From CBDCME01 sp965218865 (GTDB taxonomy: Bacteria; Pseudomonadota; Alphaproteobacteria; JAAXGF01): 15,773 nucleotides of DNA. This document shows, piece by piece, positions 14,616-15,773 of this stretch. The stretch is from NCBI GenBank assembly GCA_965218865.1, contig CBDCME010000017.1, positions 1-15,773 on the forward strand, in the 5' to 3' direction. The notes below the pieces were generated by a model. The model was not told the origin of the DNA and searched no databases. It saw nothing but the letters and a program-made list of their open reading frames with translations. Positions within the stretch are counted from its first letter, which is position 1. Each line of letters starts with the position of its first letter. Made by a program: the position numbers and the translations under genes.

Positions 14616-15665
14616 GTGGTTGATCCAACAGGGGTTTACTTCGGGGGACCCGACCAGGCACCCGGGAGGCTGCGCGATCTTCTGGCGGAGCGTGTCGCGG
14701 CCGTACCCGCGGGTGGAGCCATCGATTGGGTCACCTATTATTTCCGCGACCGCCGCCTGGCCAGCGAGCTGGTAAAGGCGCGGAAGCGCGGTGTTGCGGT
14801 TAAAGTGACGATCGAGCGGTCGCCGCGCACGGCTCACGCCAACGAAGCGGTACGGCGCATCCTTTCCGGAGCCGATGGCCTCGACGGCGGTTTTCGATCG
14901 GTCGCCCACGCTCTTTTTCCCACACCATGGGGGAATCTTCCCTCCGCCCATATACACGAAAAACTTTTCTGCTTTTCCCACCCGCGTCCGATTGCCCTTG
15001 TTGGCTCGTTCAATCCTTCGGGGGACGTTCCGTAAGAGGACCCCGAAGCCATCCGCGAAATCGGCGATCACGACCGCGGCCACAACGCCCTCGTCGAATT
15101 CCGGGAGTCTCGATTCGTCGAACAGCTCGTGGCCCATGCACGACGATTACAAGCCGCCGGGCACGGGCCGCTCGAACGCTTTTCGCCCGCCGCCAACAGG
15201 GTTTTGCGAAGCGCCGAACTTGATCTCTACTTTTGGCCTCGATTCGGCCCGAACCCAGTGCTGGGGCTGTTACGCGGCCTGGGAAGTCACGCCCAAGTAA
15301 GGATTGCCGCTTCGCACATCAAAGGGCGCCCGACCATCGATGTCCTGCGGCGATTGGCGCGGCGTGGAGCGAAACTCGACGTCCTCGCGGAAAGCACCCT
15401 TCGCCGCATCTCGCTCCAAACCCAAAGCGATCTTCAGGATTCCGGAGTTTTGATTCGGCGCCTCGAACACCCCGATGGCCTGCCCATGCACAACAAGTTC
15501 GTCCTGGCCGAAAGATCGGGCGACCGCTGGGTCGTTTTCGGCAGCTTCAATTGGACTTCGCGTTCGCGCTGGCTCAACCATGAAATTGGTGTAATTTCGT
15601 GTGACCCGAAACTCTTCGATGCTTTTTCGGAGCGTTGGGAGACTCTCGACGCCCTTGCCAGTTAA
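14616..15665 (+). pseudogene. Phospholipase D-like protein with an in-frame TAA
   Basis: The start is GTG 14616 (MVDPTGVYFGGPDQAPGRLR), 67 bp after the nucleotidyltransferase. The frame would encode 349 residues to TAA 15663, but TAA at 15033-15035 interrupts at codon 140. The sequence resumes in the same frame as EDPEAIREIGDHDRGHNALV, so only one base change is involved (from GAA or CAA). Before the stop lies the first HKD-like site, HIHEKLFCF (H114, K116) with GSFNPSG. After it is the second, MHNKFVLAE (H292, K294) with GSFNWTS. In both, the aspartate position of HxKx4D is altered (Ser in the first, Glu in the second), so catalysis may be unusual even if intact. PLD-family proteins cut or exchange phosphodiesters, often in phospholipid headgroups, which fits the neighbouring CDP-alcohol genes. 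Each half has only one active-site half. Confidence 0.82.
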
Positions 15666-15721
15666 CGACGACGAGGGCAAAAGAAACAAAAGGACGGCAA
15701 TAGCGGAAAGATGGACGGCAC

Positions 15722-15773
15722 ATGGCGCAGGTACCACTGATCATACCGGTCGAGAACCAGGTTCGGGAACTCG
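15722..15773 (+). CDS. Start of a gene, possibly surface carbohydrate biosynthesis protein, cut by window end
   Basis: ATG 15722 opens MAQVPLIIPVENQVREL and the frame runs off the window. The opening IIPVENQVREL resembles the first strand of the 'surface carbohydrate biosynthesis protein' family (typically 'IPIE..SREL'). The ribosome site is weak (GGAAAG lies rather far upstream). Only 17 residues can be seen, so both the gene call and the family are tentative. It lies 56 bp after the PLD-like gene. Confidence 0.45.
   Translation, partial: MAQVPLIIPVENQVREL

Noticed and set aside
5655..15035. Reassigned TAA codon (two in-frame TAAs in otherwise good frames)
   Set aside because: TAA is also used as the natural stop of the PLD-like gene and the transposase, and the STAND gene also has a frameshift, so recoding is not supported.

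Overview
The window is GC-rich, gene-dense chromosomal DNA. Its protein content points to an alphaproteobacterium, probably Rhodospirillales-like. The grounds are the ParA-like ATPase paired with a ribbon-helix-helix protein, the strong G/C third-position bias, purine-rich Shine-Dalgarno sequences and short ATGA overlaps. This placement is an inference from protein style, not from a marker gene. No rRNA, tRNA or CRISPR array was seen.

Layout. (1) 1-1979 (+): the 3' part of a NeuB-type nonulosonate synthase, overlapping by ATGA with a complete NeuC-type hydrolysing UDP-GlcNAc 2-epimerase; together they form a sialic-acid-type sugar module. (2) 2011-4184 (-), convergent to it: a HIT-family protein overlapping by ATGA with a type I ABC exporter. 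(3) 4185-4633: a long gap with a possible 51-residue ORF and a perfect 16-bp palindrome. (4) 4634-7427 (+): a DUF4062-like/nSTAND1 ATPase/TM/WD40 protein, broken by a frameshift and an in-frame TAA, with only two WD40 repeats left. (5) 7580-8737: a complete IS630-family element flanked by TA, with ~27-bp imperfect terminal inverted repeats and a frameshifted transposase. (6) 8737-9444 (-): a rubredoxin/metallo-beta-lactamase-fold fusion whose stop codon is built from the IS target TA plus the first base of the IS, and whose upstream region carries a MerR-type 19-bp-spacer promoter. (7) 9724-11490 (+): a ParA-like ATPase with an extra N-terminal domain and two single-C frameshifts, followed by an intact proline-rich ribbon-helix-helix protein. 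(8) 11790-14548 (+): a CDP-alcohol phosphotransferase, a HAD-IB phosphatase and a nucleotidyltransferase, which together could make, transfer and dephosphorylate a CDP-activated alcohol. (9) 14616-15665 (+): a phospholipase D-like protein interrupted by one in-frame TAA. (10) 15722-end: the start of another gene, possibly surface-carbohydrate biosynthesis.

The two flanks look like cell-surface glycan or lipid-headgroup metabolism; the middle is accessory DNA (STAND protein, IS, broken partition-like pair). Four genes carry five lesions. The two in ParA are single-C gains in C runs, so sequencing or assembly error must be excluded before calling them decayed. The most interesting parts are the three-gene CDP-alcohol pathway with its cytidylyltransferase-like N-terminal domain, the DUF-ParA plus ribbon-helix-helix pair, the MerR-type promoter on the rubredoxin-MBL gene, and the IS-built stop codon.
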